A stretch of 64,000 nucleotides of DNA, from positions 5,298,754 to 5,362,753 of the forward strand of contig JAJEKV010000070.1 in the NCBI GenBank assembly GCA_021234155.1. Direction: 5' to 3'. The DNA comes from Isoetes taiwanensis. Lineage: Eukaryota > Streptophyta > Lycopodiopsida > Isoetales > Isoetaceae. The notes below the pieces were generated by a model. It was given only the letters and a program-made list of their open reading frames with translations, did no database searches and had not been told where the DNA came from. Positions 1 through 10,960 of this stretch are shown in pieces. Each line of letters begins with the position of its first letter. The stretch's first letter is position 1. The position numbers and the translations under genes are program-made.

Positions 1-2219
1 ATAGATTTTGACGGCATAATGTGCAAATTTACATCTATTTTCCTTTCAAGCCGCCTTCACCGGATCAAAAGCCGCTCGAGTAGAGCATAATGTCTCAAAA
101 AGCTGGCGTGGTACACCTTTTCTTTTTGGTTCCAGAGCATGCTACAAATAAGTATTCTTCTCCCTTGATCAATGTTACACAATAAGTATGCTTCCATGAT
201 CCGCCTGATATCGCGCAAGAACTTATGTGGGTCCAACTCGCTAGATGGTCGTCCGGCAAACCGTAGAACCTAGCTTCATTTTTGTTAGGCATCTTTTCTC
301 GAACTTCTATTTACGAGGTAATGATACTTCTTCTCATGTTTGCACACCTCTTCCTTTTGAAACAGAGCCTCGAGCCTCTCCACATTGCTCCCGAAGAGAA
401 ACATTTAAAAAATGTTTTTAATTATAAGCTTTTCCCTTTTGCAACAATTTTTTTCTAAATGTTGCATCTTTTTATGCCATTATCATCTTTTGTGTATGAG
501 TTGGTCCATTCATAGCTTTGGTAGTCATACTTGCTTAGCTTAGGTATGCCCTACGTTGTGAGTGACTGAGTTTTATGTCTTTTGGTTTTAGAATCAACAA
601 TATGAATAGAAAGACCTGTTTTTGTCTCGGAAGCTTCCTCGCTCGCCGACATCATGTTGTATCTTGGAATGCGATTGACCTTCACCTTACATGGTAAGTT
701 GATCCATGTATATGTATATGTTATGAAAGTACCATAATGCTTGGAGCCATTAGTCTTAAGTTTGTAAGTTGATATGTTTCTCAAATACGAGGCTGGATGA
801 TTGCCAAGTACAGCTTTCAAATCAGGCCTTTGCACGATGTGCCATCATGGAACAAGATGATTGTTTGCGATGTGCACAAATAACCGGTTTATGAAGCTAT
901 TGCGTGCCATTATATTATAGCCTTATTCTTTGCAAAGAAAAGCTTTCTTTCAAGGTATGCTCGATCCCCCATTTACACATTCCTCTATCAAATAGCTATT
1001 AGCGAGGCAATGCCACAATGACAATTCTTTTGCATTTTCTACATCCAAGCAAGATAATTTTAAACATGGCTCCACAATAATTTATCTTGGCGAGCTATGC
1101 CTTTGTATCTCATATGTGTGCAAGTTAGTAGGTTCTGTTAACTGCACAAGAACCATTTCTAGAATGTTCTATTTTCTTTCTACATTGTTTTGCGGTGGTG
1201 TAGGAACTTTAAAATGCACCAAGTGATCCCCGTGAAACTGGTTATTTAAAGAAGTCGCCAACTAAACATAATACAATGGGAAACTATTTTCTTCTATAAA
1301 ACACCACAGCCAGTGGCCAAGCTTTTGAAGAACAAAGGCAAAATGTATGCAAAGAATAGTATAGCAACAATAGTGGCAACAATTGTACTTTGTTGTGCGG
1401 ATGTCAAATTATGCGCTTGAGTTGCCACTATATGCTTGAGTTGCTACTATATGCAAGAAGAAATAGCCACAGATTTGAAGATACCGAAGAGCATAAATCA
1501 GATAGTCAATTTTCTTTTAATAAATTCGGGTTTCACATCCATGACCTTGGGCATTTCACAACCGACTATATTGAATAAGAAAAACTTAGAAAGTGCAAAT
1601 AGAATTTGACTTGAAGTTCAATTTGAAAAAAGAAACTATTGAGTCGCAAATTATTAAGTATACAGATACAAATTTGATAGGACATGGTCTCGCATATAAA
1701 CCTTTGTATATGCAATTTACGCTGATTATTGAAGATTTCCTTTATGCATCATGGTCCCGGAGGAGCTCTCATGAAAATTCAAACTTCGAGAACAAGAAAC
1801 ATCATTTTTCCAATGCACCCCATTCTGTTGTAGCCTTATTCTTTTGCAAGGAAGGCTAAAACTCCATTCTTCTTTTCTTCTATCATGTGCAATCTAAGAA
1901 GGCAAAGTAGTTTTGATGACAGGATAAACATTAGCAAGGGAATGTTTTCACATCATGCTCGCCATTGGTTTGCAAATATATATTTCAAAAGATTCTGTTG
2001 AGGTCATGTACCACTATTGATCAAAATTATAACAACTAACTGTGAAGGATTCAAACAAAGAAAGAAAGAAAATGTTAACACATTACGACTCCAAGAAATT
2101 GGGTTCCATTTGTGAAGTAAGAATTCATTGCAAACTATAATACTATAATTTGTGAAGTATGAATTCATGCCAGAGTATAATATATACTCTCCTATGTCAT
2201 TTACAGTTTCCCACCCTAT
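1..2219. other. No gene recognised
   Basis: AT-rich DNA. Short ORFs on both strands show no known protein. The right end is presumably the body of the Helitron that terminates at 2247. Confidence 0.5.
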
Positions 2220-2247
2220 GCCCAGCAACGCTGGGCACCGTTACTAG
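2220..2247 (+). mobile_element. Helitron 3' terminus (hairpin plus CTAG)
   Basis: A 7-bp stem GCCCAGC/GCTGGGC (2220-2226 / 2230-2236) with loop AAC is followed seven bases later by CTAG (2244-2247), with T as the next base. This is the standard 3' end of a plant Helitron (hairpin, then CTRR, inserted before T). The element extends leftwards on the + strand; its 5' TC end is not identifiable and no Rep/helicase coding is visible, so it is non-autonomous. Confidence 0.7.
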
Positions 2248-2248
2248 T

Positions 2249-3580
2249 AGGCTTTTATTATCTACAGAGACCAATCCTATGGGAACAAAAAAAAAAGGAG
2301 CGTAACAGACTTATTACATGTGTCCGAGGACAGAGTTGCCAGATCCATTACCTCCTGGAGTTATGATCCCAACATCCGAACTGAAGTCGCGCTGAGGATG
2401 GGGTAAAAATGCTCCCATCCTCTTGACGTGTGATGTTTTAGGTGATGTTTATATACTTAAAATACTACTTAGATACACTAAAGATCGGACGTGGCCTCTC
2501 TCCACTTCAAGTGGAGAACATTGGATATTATCTAAGCTCCTTACCAATTGCACTCAGAGGTACTATTTAGGTGGCTTGTTTTCGTTTTATAGATTATGGG
2601 AAAAAAAATGAGTTATGCAAGGACATGGTCGTTTGTACCTTATATGGAGAGGACTGGTTGTTGGGGTCTAAGTGCTTTTAATTCTACTTGCTTTGTCCAT
2701 CTAGATAGGTTGGTTAAGTTTTTAAACTAAGGAAAAGAAAAATACAGGGTGACTTAAACAACTTAGTCATTTCCACCTTTAGTGGATTGGAAATAAAAAT
2801 TCATGAACTTCTATTTTAGATAGATAGATACAACTCATGAAAATATTCATGTCAATTCAGCTGGAAAAAATCTTGCAGAAATATAGTTGAATACCTAGGG
2901 TATTATTTCCATGCAAGTTGAAGGTCATAATGTTTGAACATTATTTGAGAAGTTACATTTGTACTCTAATTTATATATACAAGAATTAATTACGGCGGCG
3001 CTGCGAAAATTTGTTTAGTTCCAAACCTGTGGGGTTAAACTCACCATTAACATCCAATCCCACAGGCTTATGCCACTTTCGCCACACCATAAAAGCATGG
3101 AAATTTTATCCAAAATTCTGAAAACTCCTTCAATATGAATACGTCCATGCAAATTGCAATTTAACAAATGTCCCTCGGGTTACCAATGCTACATGATTTT
3201 TGATAGGTGATATAATGATCATGGAATGTATGGAAATTCTAGCTTTCTCACCCTTCTTATAAGGCATATATAAGAACTTTCCTAAAGGATAATGGACCAT
3301 GAATATTATTTAAATACAAGTTCTAACATTTGATGCAATTTACCATACACAGTGTCATAATTTATAAAATCACTACATATATAGAGCAGTCTCATTGTTT
3401 GTTTGAGGCTAATATTTCTGTAAAAATCATGAGCACAACACGTGTACGTAAAAAATAACTAAAAATTATTAAAAAAAGGAAGGATGTCATGATAGGTACC
3501 CTGTTTCTTGCTACTTAGAAACTCGTCCATCAAATCTGGGTACCTTTTGGACAGAGGGCGCCATCGTAATTTGCCAAGCC
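2249..3580. other. No gene recognised
   Basis: AT-rich sequence with a poly-A run near 2286. Nothing identified up to the kinase pseudogene. Confidence 0.5.
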
Positions 3581-4110
3581 AGTGGAAAAGGATTCACCAT
3601 TCAGCCTCCTAGGAATAGAAACTTTCGATTCAAGGAGCTGGAGCATGCTACTGAAGGATTTTACCGGTAGACTCTGTTGGGAAAAGGCAGCGATGGTTGG
3701 GTTTACAAAGGAACCCTCCTTGACGGAATGAAGAGCATGCTTCATTAGGGTGCAAAGATTTTGCCGGATGAAAATCCTTTTGCAAACGAGCTCTAGTTTA
3801 TCTAAGATCGGAAGCTCTAGGCTTGTGAATTTGAGAGGTTTTAGGAGAGATTGCAAGGAAATGCTTCTGGTAGTAGAGTTCATGGCAAATGGTTGTATGA
3901 TATCTTACATTGCAGGCTTGAAGCTTTAAGTTGGAATCTTCGTGTTCAGCTTGCTTTGCGGCTAGCCAAAGCAATCCAAGCTTTGCATTGTGCAACTCCT
4001 CTGATGATTCATCGAGATATAGAAAAATTCCCCCCTTTTTATTCATTTATAGCCATTTTGGATGCTCTGATTTTATTGTTGAGTTCGGTTATAGATTTTT
4101 GCCATTGCGC
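3581..4110 (+). pseudogene. Receptor-like protein kinase pseudogene (CRINKLY4-related type), N-lobe to HRD motif
   Basis: A decayed, intronless copy of a plant receptor-like Ser/Thr kinase domain. Reading + strand frames in order gives the juxtamembrane motif FRFKELEHATEGF (3620-3660), the glycine-rich loop LLGKGSDGWVYKGTLLDG (near 3675-3728), a helix-C remnant GAKILPDENPFANEL, then RLVNLRGFRRDCKEMLLVVEFMANG in another frame, and DILHCRLEALSWNLRVQLALRLAKAIQALHCATPLMIHRDIE (about 3900-4021). The HRD catalytic motif survives but the following Lys of HRDIK is Glu. In-frame stops (TAG at 3668 and 3746, among others), at least two frame changes and loss of the DFG and C-lobe show it is dead. The phrase FMANG..YDILHC resembles CR4-related kinases. 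The lack of introns may mean a processed copy or simply a single-exon parent. It lies in repeat-rich DNA with no related gene nearby. Confidence 0.8.
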
Positions 4111-4329
4111 GGGGCTATCACAACAAGTAAGAGGCGATGGGCTGGATCTAGGTGCTAGATACAGCTCTTTCTTCCGAATAGCATTGGTTGTAGCATTCAC
4201 GCAATAAATGAAAGCTCTGTCACGCCTTTGAGGATTGTATGCATTGCGATGGGCATTTTATAGCCGCTCAAATTATATACGCCCGAATTTGGTTAAGGTC
4301 CCAAGAAATAAAAACCTCCCAAATTTTCA

Positions 4330-4460
4330 TCCTTGGAAACCTCCCCAGCTTTCCTATAAAGCCTGGGGAGGTTTTCAGTTTTGCTAACTTGGGAAAGTTT
4401 CTATGAAGACTGACCTGGGGAGGTTTCCAATATTGCTAACTTGGGGAGGTTTCCATAGAA
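4330..4460 (+). repeat. GGGGAGGTTT repeats with a hairpin
   Basis: Five versions of the phrase GGGGAGGTTTCC, in both orientations, lie within 130 bases. AAACCTCCCCAG (4337-4348) and CTGGGGAGGTTT (4363-4374) form a perfect 12-bp stem with a 14-base loop. Role unknown. Confidence 0.7.
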
Positions 4461-4599
4461 TCCCCCAAATCTATTATTAGTTTATGATATTTTTTTATCT
4501 ACGATAACAGCCATTCATAATGAACCTAAAATTAATGTCTACGGCTAGAATTAATCCTTTCCTCTTTTCGTATGCAATTCTATTTCTGTTGCATGTTTT

Positions 4600-5070
4600 C
4601 TTTTTCAGGGCATTCTTGAAGCTAGAGAAGGAGCGCAAAGATCAGGCCAATTTTGAAGACCAGCTTCCAATTCTACTATTGAAGAGAGCTTCGGATTTTG
4701 AAGACCAGCTTTTACTGCCGATTTCCATGCCGATTCACAGGCCGATTCAGAGATATTTTGCTTCGGATTTACAGGCCGATTCACCAGTTGTTGAGATCGG
4801 AAACATTTTGGAAGATTTTGAAAGATTTTGAGACCAGCTTTCCATTTATAAGTTTGAGATATAGCCATTTGTAGTGGAGTTCAAAAAGATTTTGAAGAAC
4901 CATCTTACCATTTACAAGCCAGGTTTTCCAGCACCAGATTTTGAGCCAGGATTTCCAGTGCCAGGTTACAAGCCAGATTTTGAGATACGACTGTTTGTTG
5001 TTGAGATCAGAAAGATTCCTATTTACAAGCCAGATCTTCTATCGCCTATGGAGTCCAAAATTTTTACAAA
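4600..5070 (+). repeat. Degenerate tandem repeats of GATTTTGAAGACCAGCTT type
   Basis: Variants of GATTTTGAAGACCAGCTT and of TTACAAGCCAGATTTTGAG recur roughly every 20-60 bases (for example near 4657, 4696, 4830, 4913 and 4969). The ORFs through here (4520-4831, 4941-5369) are products of this repetition and match nothing I know. Confidence 0.5.
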
Positions 5071-7049
5071 TTGATCCAGAATTTATACAGTTGTGGTGCA
5101 ACTTTCCTTCATTATTTTCGGTTTATTGGTTTTGTTGCAAGTTTGAGTTCTTAACAGATAAAATATTGTTATCTACTATTATTTCTTTCTTAAAAAATGA
5201 GATAGCAGATTTGTTTAAAGATTTAATTATAACTGATCATCCGGTCATCACAGGTTCGAAGGTCGGTCCAGGCTTACTTGCCTTCTATAGCTTCTCTAAT
5301 TTCTCCTGCTGCTTTTTGCAACGGATAACATCTGCTGCTGCTTCTCAAACTGGTGGCTGTGTTTTGTAAACAAGGTTTTGTTTTTTTTGAGAAACCTTCC
5401 AAAATTTGTTATACAGAGGAATTACATGTTCTTGTTTTTTGAGAAACCTTTCGAAACAAAGATCTAAACTACTAGTTTATCTGAACTCATGAATGCAAAT
5501 TGATGTTTGAGGATTTCCTATTCTCATTATATGTTTTATTGAGTTCAATCTATCTTTATCACGATAGTTCTAAAATCATAGTTGCAAAGTGGTAAATGAG
5601 GAAGTTCATTCCCTTAATCTATTTTTTGTTGTGTTGTTTGGTTTGTATTTAGCGCGTGCTCAACTAGGCTCTAGGTCAAAGCATGGAGCTGGGGAGGCAT
5701 TTTTGTACCAGTAAAGCACCCACAAACACCCAGTGCTGAAAATTTCACTTATTTTTATCTTTTTTCTGTAATTTCGTTGGGGCTGAATTGTTGTATTCCA
5801 AGACCACGTAATATTAATGCATTTCATGAAAAAAATATTATAAAAATGAAGGAAAAATATTTTTCAAAAATACAAGAACATGTCCCTAGAAAGCACCCAC
5901 TAAGCGGCATGTGTCGCAGACGTTAAAAATGTCCCCCACCTCTATGCGTTGGCTCCTCTCGAAATATGGTTTATTTGTGTTTCTAGATTAAAATTTGCTT
6001 CTTGGGGCTAGCTGATAGGGCTCCCCTTAAAGTATTTATAGTTTTTTGCATCTCTTTCATTGTCATTGATCGTCTTTGAGCCTCTCCCTTTGTGGCCGTT
6101 TGAGCTTTTTCACCTTGCATTATTGAAGTTTTATTTTAATCGACGCTTTAGTTTCTCATATTGATTGTTTCTTCATTGACTTCTTGGTCTTGTTATAGTA
6201 GCCTATGCTATGGGTAACGAGCTCTCATATCAAGGATTGTTGCTTTGGCAACTCCCATGTCTTGAATGTTGAAATTTGAGTGGGTTGTATGGCCTTCTTG
6301 CCATGTATTTGCATCATGGTGGCTCATTTGTGCAGATACATATGTGGTGATTATTTCAAATGATGTTGATGGTACTTGCACCGTGGTGATTGGCCCTTGT
6401 GCTAGGCGATCATTCTTATGCCTTTGTGGTTGTCTTGTGTCAAGTTGCTTCCGCATTTTGCATTCCAATACCTTTTCAAACACTGAGGAGATTTAGCCAT
6501 GGCAAGTGCGAGAAGACGGTACATACCATCATCCATGTAATGCACCTTGCTTATATAGTGGAGATAGCGCTTCCTGCCAGAATGTTAAAGAGGCCAAAAA
6601 TCCGTCTCTTGTAAAAGAATAATATAGGGCACTGCAGTTTGACTTCTAAGCTGTAAGTGAGAAATTTTGCACCCGTTCTAAGCTCTCCCAAGCACTAGCA
6701 TTAATGGCAGGCCCCCCCCTTTAGAACCATATAGTAAAACATGCTCTACCAAAGGCCAAAACAAAGTGGACTTTCCGTGGCCATATATGAATCTCTGTGC
6801 AAAAACAATTGTTCTGCTTTGCATAGAGTACTCTCCATCCAGCAGTCACACGCTTGATAATACACTGTTCTCAAAGTATGTTCTTACAGAATTCTACACC
6901 AAGATACTTGTAGGTATCTACAGCTTCAACTTCGTGGCTATCGTAGTGCAAGGCATGTTGAAGAGTGTCAACGTCGAGGCATGGCTGGCATAGTGGATGC
7001 AATTATAGCGGTCAAAGGTTTTGCCATGCAATGGGGCTGAGAATCTGTA
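5071..7049. other. No gene recognised
   Basis: ORFs such as 6208-6483 (minus) and 6266-6496 (plus) overlap on opposite strands and match nothing known. No repeat structure stands out. Confidence 0.45.
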
Positions 7050-7265
7050 GTAGCAGGTCGCGCTTTACTGGACACCTTGTATCAGGACCTGCTCCATTCT
7101 CATCAGGGACTCTTTCCTGGTATTCATGATCGAGATATTCTGGCACAGATCTAAGCATTGTTGGAGGAAAAGACAAAAGCAGATCTACAGTGGTTTTGTG
7201 ATGGAGACCGTTGTACAGGCTTATTCTTCCGTGCAGTTAAGAGTTGTCGCATGACATCAACCATG
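7050..7265 (+). mobile_element. LINE reverse-transcriptase upstream fragment
   Basis: The + strand frame reads LYQDLLHSHQGLFPGIHDRDILAQI, a stop, then ALLEEKTKADLQWFCDGDRCTGLFFRAVKS. The pattern (aromatic or basic)-W..DGDRNT.FFH is the conserved linker just before the reverse transcriptase of plant non-LTR retrotransposons (compare WLKDGDRNTKFFH). One stop interrupts the short stretch, and neither an endonuclease nor a reverse-transcriptase core follows, so this is a scrap. The next 100 bases include a short partial duplication around GTGCTAACAAAGCC / GTGCTAACAGAGCC. Confidence 0.5.
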
Positions 7266-7440
7266 TTCTCATTGCTTTCGTCAGATAGATCGGTGCTAAC
7301 AAAGCCAACATAGCTTTGTCAGATATATAGCTCAGTGCTAACAGAGCCATCATCCTGTTCATTTGCTGGAGATGACGTAGGTAATAGTTTCAACCAAAAA
7401 TTTGGAATGTTGTGCACTAATTCTTTCATTTTCTTTTTGT

Positions 7441-8321
7441 TCAGGTTCAATCGTACCTTGCTTTCAAGAAGGAACATCCTGATATAAAGATATCCCAGCA
7501 GGCTTTTGAGAAACTGAAGCCAAGCTATGTAAGAAAACTAAAAGAAAGAGAGACTTATTGTTGCCAATATCATTTGCACCTAAAATTTGAAAGGCAGGCC
7601 ATCAACGGTATGAGGACAGATGGTGTTCATAAGGATTGTAAATGTAAGCGCAAAGTTTGTGGCCCAGGTCTGATCTGTATGGCTAAGGAGAACACTATCA
7701 AATCAACTAGTGATTAGTGGAGAATGGTGGTCTGCCAAAAGGATGAGAGTGATGAGTGATGTGTGTCTCATGCAGACTTGTACAAAGTGTGGGTTAAAGA
7801 AGTCAGTACATGGTTTCCTTTTGTTTCAAACCTGTAATTTTACTTTCTATTTGATACATTTGCTATAATGTATTGCAGGCTGCCAACATGTCCTAAAGAG
7901 AGGAATAAGCAGAATACTTACAATGTGAATTGGAAAGTGTTTGAAAAGGTAATGAGTTTCAAATTAGATTGCAAAGTACATTCAATAACTTCAATAAGTA
8001 TGATTCAATTCAAGCATATGATTTTCTAAAAATTTTGCTAATTATTTTACCTTTACATGGCAGCAAGAAGTTCAAAGGAAGAATACGGCCAAGCTATTTA
8101 AGAAACCTGCAAAGGTTACGAGCTTGGCCTACAAGGCGGGTAGTCCTTTTGAATTTAATGAGCATGCAACAAAGACAATGAATTTTTTTGTGTCACATAA
8201 TTATAGAGCTCATTGGCAAGCTAAGGAATTCAAGAAATGCTTTGCAACACTTCAAGATGATACTGTTATTTCTGTTATTGATTTTGCTGAAAATTATGGA
8301 TTTAAAATTACGAATAAATAA
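7441..8321 (+). pseudogene. Spliced fragment of an orphan, probably transposase-related family (DFAENY motif)
   Basis: Function not established. Three coding blocks can be read. Block 1 (7441 to about 7690) gives FKKEHPDIKISQQAFEKLKPSYVRKLKER and a Cys/His group, CCQYHLHLKF, then CKCKRKVCG. Block 2 ends QTCTKCGLK, splices (donor GTCAGT at about 7800, acceptor TTGCAG at 7880) into KLPTCPKERNKQNTYNVNWKVFEK, then splices again (donor GTAATG at about 7949, acceptor near 8063). Block 3 is QEVQRKNTAKLFKK to VISVIDFAENYGFKITNK and a TAA at 8319-8321. From memory, an uncharacterised family frequent in cnidarians and fishes has this order (HPDIK..F..L.P, Cys pairs, LPTCP, DFAENY) followed by a second acidic motif, SDGAASQYKN, which is missing here; the acidic pair suggests a DDE-like nuclease. 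Stops in the middle and early termination after DFAENY mark it as degraded or truncated. Confidence 0.5.
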
Positions 8322-8335
8322 TCTATGTTTTTTAA

Positions 8336-8460
8336 GAGGTATTTGATATGGATATAAAAATAACAACTTATTCAATTGTTTTAGGGATATATGGTCTATG
8401 ATTTCAGGAATTATTATTTTTCCATGAAAATTGGGATTGCAATTTGGAGCAAGTCAAAAC
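8336..8460 (+). repeat. Dispersed repeat copy (AGAGGTATTTGATATGGAT start)
   Basis: Starts AGAGGTATTTGATATGGATA and ends near ATGAAAATTGGGATTGCAATTTGG. The same two ends occur at 9171-9275 with a different middle, and the central part (GTTTTAGGGATATATGGTCTATGATTTC) occurs in reverse complement at 19785-19845. This is an unnamed small element. Confidence 0.6.
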
Positions 8461-9048
8461 AAAGCACCATTGGGGTATATAATCCTAATATTAGAACGTC
8501 GCCCATGACACCGATGCTTAAATCTCCGCCATAAAGCGACAAATCCCATTCAAGATTAGAAGCCCACCATCTCCTGACAGACTTGTCCCACCACGTCGAT
8601 AGGATTTGTCGCTGAGCTCTACTTGAGTGTCAGCCGGCAAGGATGAGTGTCAGATTCTGACACGCTTATCCCCACCCGCACACATGAAGGGTATATGATC
8701 GATTCTGATTTCATTCGCTATGCTCGGGCTTGGATCTAGATTTGCCCATGAGCCCTAGTATACCCATGACCTAAGTAACCCCACGACCTGGAATACCAGG
8801 GAATGGTAAGATCATAATATTCAATGGCCCACCCCGATTGCATAAAGTCCAAAAATATGCCCCCAACCACATATTTAATTGATGCCCCCAAAGGAAAAAA
8901 TTCTTTATGGTTTTTCCTCAAACTTGCTATGGGTTTTTAATCCCTTCTGGCCGGCGAATGGTATTTTCGCGGCTTTTGTATCATCCCATAGGTCGATTAA
9001 TATCGCGGATGATAAAACAATTCTATTCTATTCTCTTCTTAAAAAATA

Positions 9049-9050
<2 letters not shown>

Positions 9051-9132
<82 letters not shown>
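9051..9132 (+). repeat. GATA tetranucleotide microsatellite
   Basis: A perfect run of AGAT units, about 20.5 copies over 82 bases, with no interruption. Confidence 0.98.
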
Positions 9133-9170
9133 TATTTTAATGTCACGCCAACTGGACCTCTTAAAAAAAT

Positions 9171-9275
9171 AAAGAGGTATTTGATATGGATGTTAAAATG
9201 GAGGTGTAATGGAGAATTGGAATTGGGATTGGAATTCTCAGCCATAGATGAAAATTGAAATTGCAATTTGGGACT
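9171..9275 (+). repeat. Dispersed repeat copy, second
   Basis: Shares AGAGGTATTTGATATGGAT and ATGAAAATTGAAATTGCAATTTGG with the copy at 8336. The middle is replaced by GAATTGGAATTGGGATTGG repeats. Confidence 0.55.
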
Positions 9276-9279
9276 GAAT

Positions 9280-10178
9280 TGGAATTGAGAACTGCCAGTG
9301 AAGTCTCAGCCATGACAACAGAGCTTAAAAAGAACGACAAATCCAAGAAAGAAAATTTTCCTCCAGAATCCCACCAAACATGAGAACTGATCTCGCAATT
9401 CACGCGGGCACATCCATGTCGTCGATCCCCACCACAGCGGAACATGCATACTATTTCTGGCCCCCGAGGTCGTTGAATGAAAATTCATCTAGTGTACACC
9501 ACTTCCAACACCTAAAGCACTTGTCCGGACCAGGGATAGGTTCTGTACGTACGAAATTATTTTTCTGGATGTATAAAGTCCAAAAATATGTATTTTTAGG
9601 TAAAATACATATTTTTCAGATTTTTCCTCACCGTCGGAAAAAAAAAAAAACAAGCGTATGGTTCCCAAGAAACTTCTGGGCCACTTTATATGAAACTTTT
9701 TTCATAAAAGGAAACTTGGACAACTAATTTTTTCTTATATTTTTCGCTGTGTAATCGAAAGTTTAAAGCCATTTTTTAAAAAGTTTCAGCATAAAAACTT
9801 AAGTGAGGTGATAAAGATTTCCTAATGTGCGATTAAAGTGGTTCCCCGACTTGGCTTATACAAATCTAGAAACAAAGAAAACCCCATATCTATCTTTAAA
9901 AGTCTCATGAAGTCGGGCGCAAAGTCATTGGGGAGTTGGAGATTTCAAAAATAGTCTTCGAAAATGTATATGTCAAGTCTCCTTGCATGTTACGGCCCAG
10001 ACTATTCTAAAGACAACTTCATTGTCTATAGTGGATTGTCAAACAAGACTATTATCTCTGCATGCTATCCAATTGTATTAGGCAGACCATTGAAGAGTAC
10101 GCTACAATTGTACACATGTCTGATTCTGTTGTGGAATATTCAAAGATCCTATAGGCCACAACTCAGATAGAGGCCCAT
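9280..10178. other. No gene recognised
   Basis: AT-rich, with short A/T runs around 9640 (A-run) and 9720-9790. The phrase AAAGTCCAAAAATATG at about 9578 also occurs near 8846. Confidence 0.4.
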
Positions 10179-10529
10179 ATGAGTGTAAGACATGGGTTGC
10201 TGGTATATGGGACGCCTGCTAAGAACAGTTATGTTAGTAATGGGATATCAATGATTACTTGTGTGATCATGAATAAAGTAGCATATGCAGTCTATAAAGC
10301 ACACAAGTATGGTTCCCAAGAGCTTCCTGAGCTGATCTGTAGATTTATAAAAAAGGATAGCTTGGACAACTACCACATCAACGATGTACTTACAGCCAAT
10401 GTGATCGAGGAGGATTGCGAGAAGGAATTGGAATATAAGCATGTTGGCATAAAGAGAGGTGCAATCAATAAGTGCAGATTTAGCTCGAACTTGGCGTATT
10501 ATCTCATGGACATATTTGTCCCTAAGTGA
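10179..10529 (+). CDS. Unidentified 116-residue ORF
   Basis: Encodes MSVRHGLLVYGTPAKN...YAVYKAHKYGSQELPELICRFIKKDSLDNYHINDVLTANVIEEDCEKELEYKHVG...NLAYYLMDIFVPK. Composition is ordinary for a folded protein and unlike the low-complexity ORFs nearby, so a real (perhaps element-derived) exon is plausible. A faint likeness of the C-terminus to BEN-domain proteins (LAY.LMD.F) is too weak to name it. Possibly continued by the Arg/Lys- and Glu/Ser-rich frame at 10654-10902 (RRTQTRRRKRHKVGN...DEESGSEESDSG). Confidence 0.3.
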   Translation: MSVRHGLLVYGTPAKNSYVSNGISMITCVIMNKVAYAVYKAHKYGSQELPELICRFIKKDSLDNYHINDVLTANVIEEDCEKELEYKHVGIKRGAINKCRFSSNLAYYLMDIFVPK

Positions 10530-10920
10530 GGTTTAATCTCTGATCACTTCGTCAAGGGGAGGATGAGGCATGAAGCTTTAAGAAATGGAAGAAAAATTTG
10601 AAGCTGGATAGCCACTGAGCAATGAAAAGAGCTCTTGAAGCTGGTTTATCTCCATGTGGAGAAGCATGACCAAACATACATTGGGAAAAGAGCACGGGAG
10701 AATATATAGAAGGACTCAGACAAGGAGGAGGAAGAGGCATAAGGTTGGCAATTCTAAAGAGACTCTCTCTGATGAAGAGTCTGGCTCTGAAGAAAGTGAT
10801 AGTGGGCTTGAATCTCATAAAACAAACTCCACCAAGAATGGATGTTGCAACTCTAAAGAATTGCAGGTTATGGCTGAAGAAGAGGTATTTTTGAGCATGT
10901 AAATTCACAAGAACCTGCAA

Positions 10921-10960
10921 TCTTATATTATAATGTTGTGTAATGGACCACGCCCCTAAT
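10921..10960 (+). mobile_element. Candidate Helitron 5' end
   Basis: TCTTATATTATAATGTTGTG begins at 10921 directly after an A, and is followed by TAATGGACCACGCCC. A nearly identical start, also preceded by A, lies at 30825. Helitrons begin with TC and insert between A and T, so these may be 5' ends of one family. No matching 3' end for this copy is visible close downstream. Confidence 0.35.

Noticed and set aside
9051-9132. CRISPR-like or regulatory array
   Set aside because: A simple tetranucleotide run without spacers, in a eukaryotic genome.
9039-9266. ORF with repeated IYLS residues
   Set aside because: Product of the GATA microsatellite, not a protein gene.
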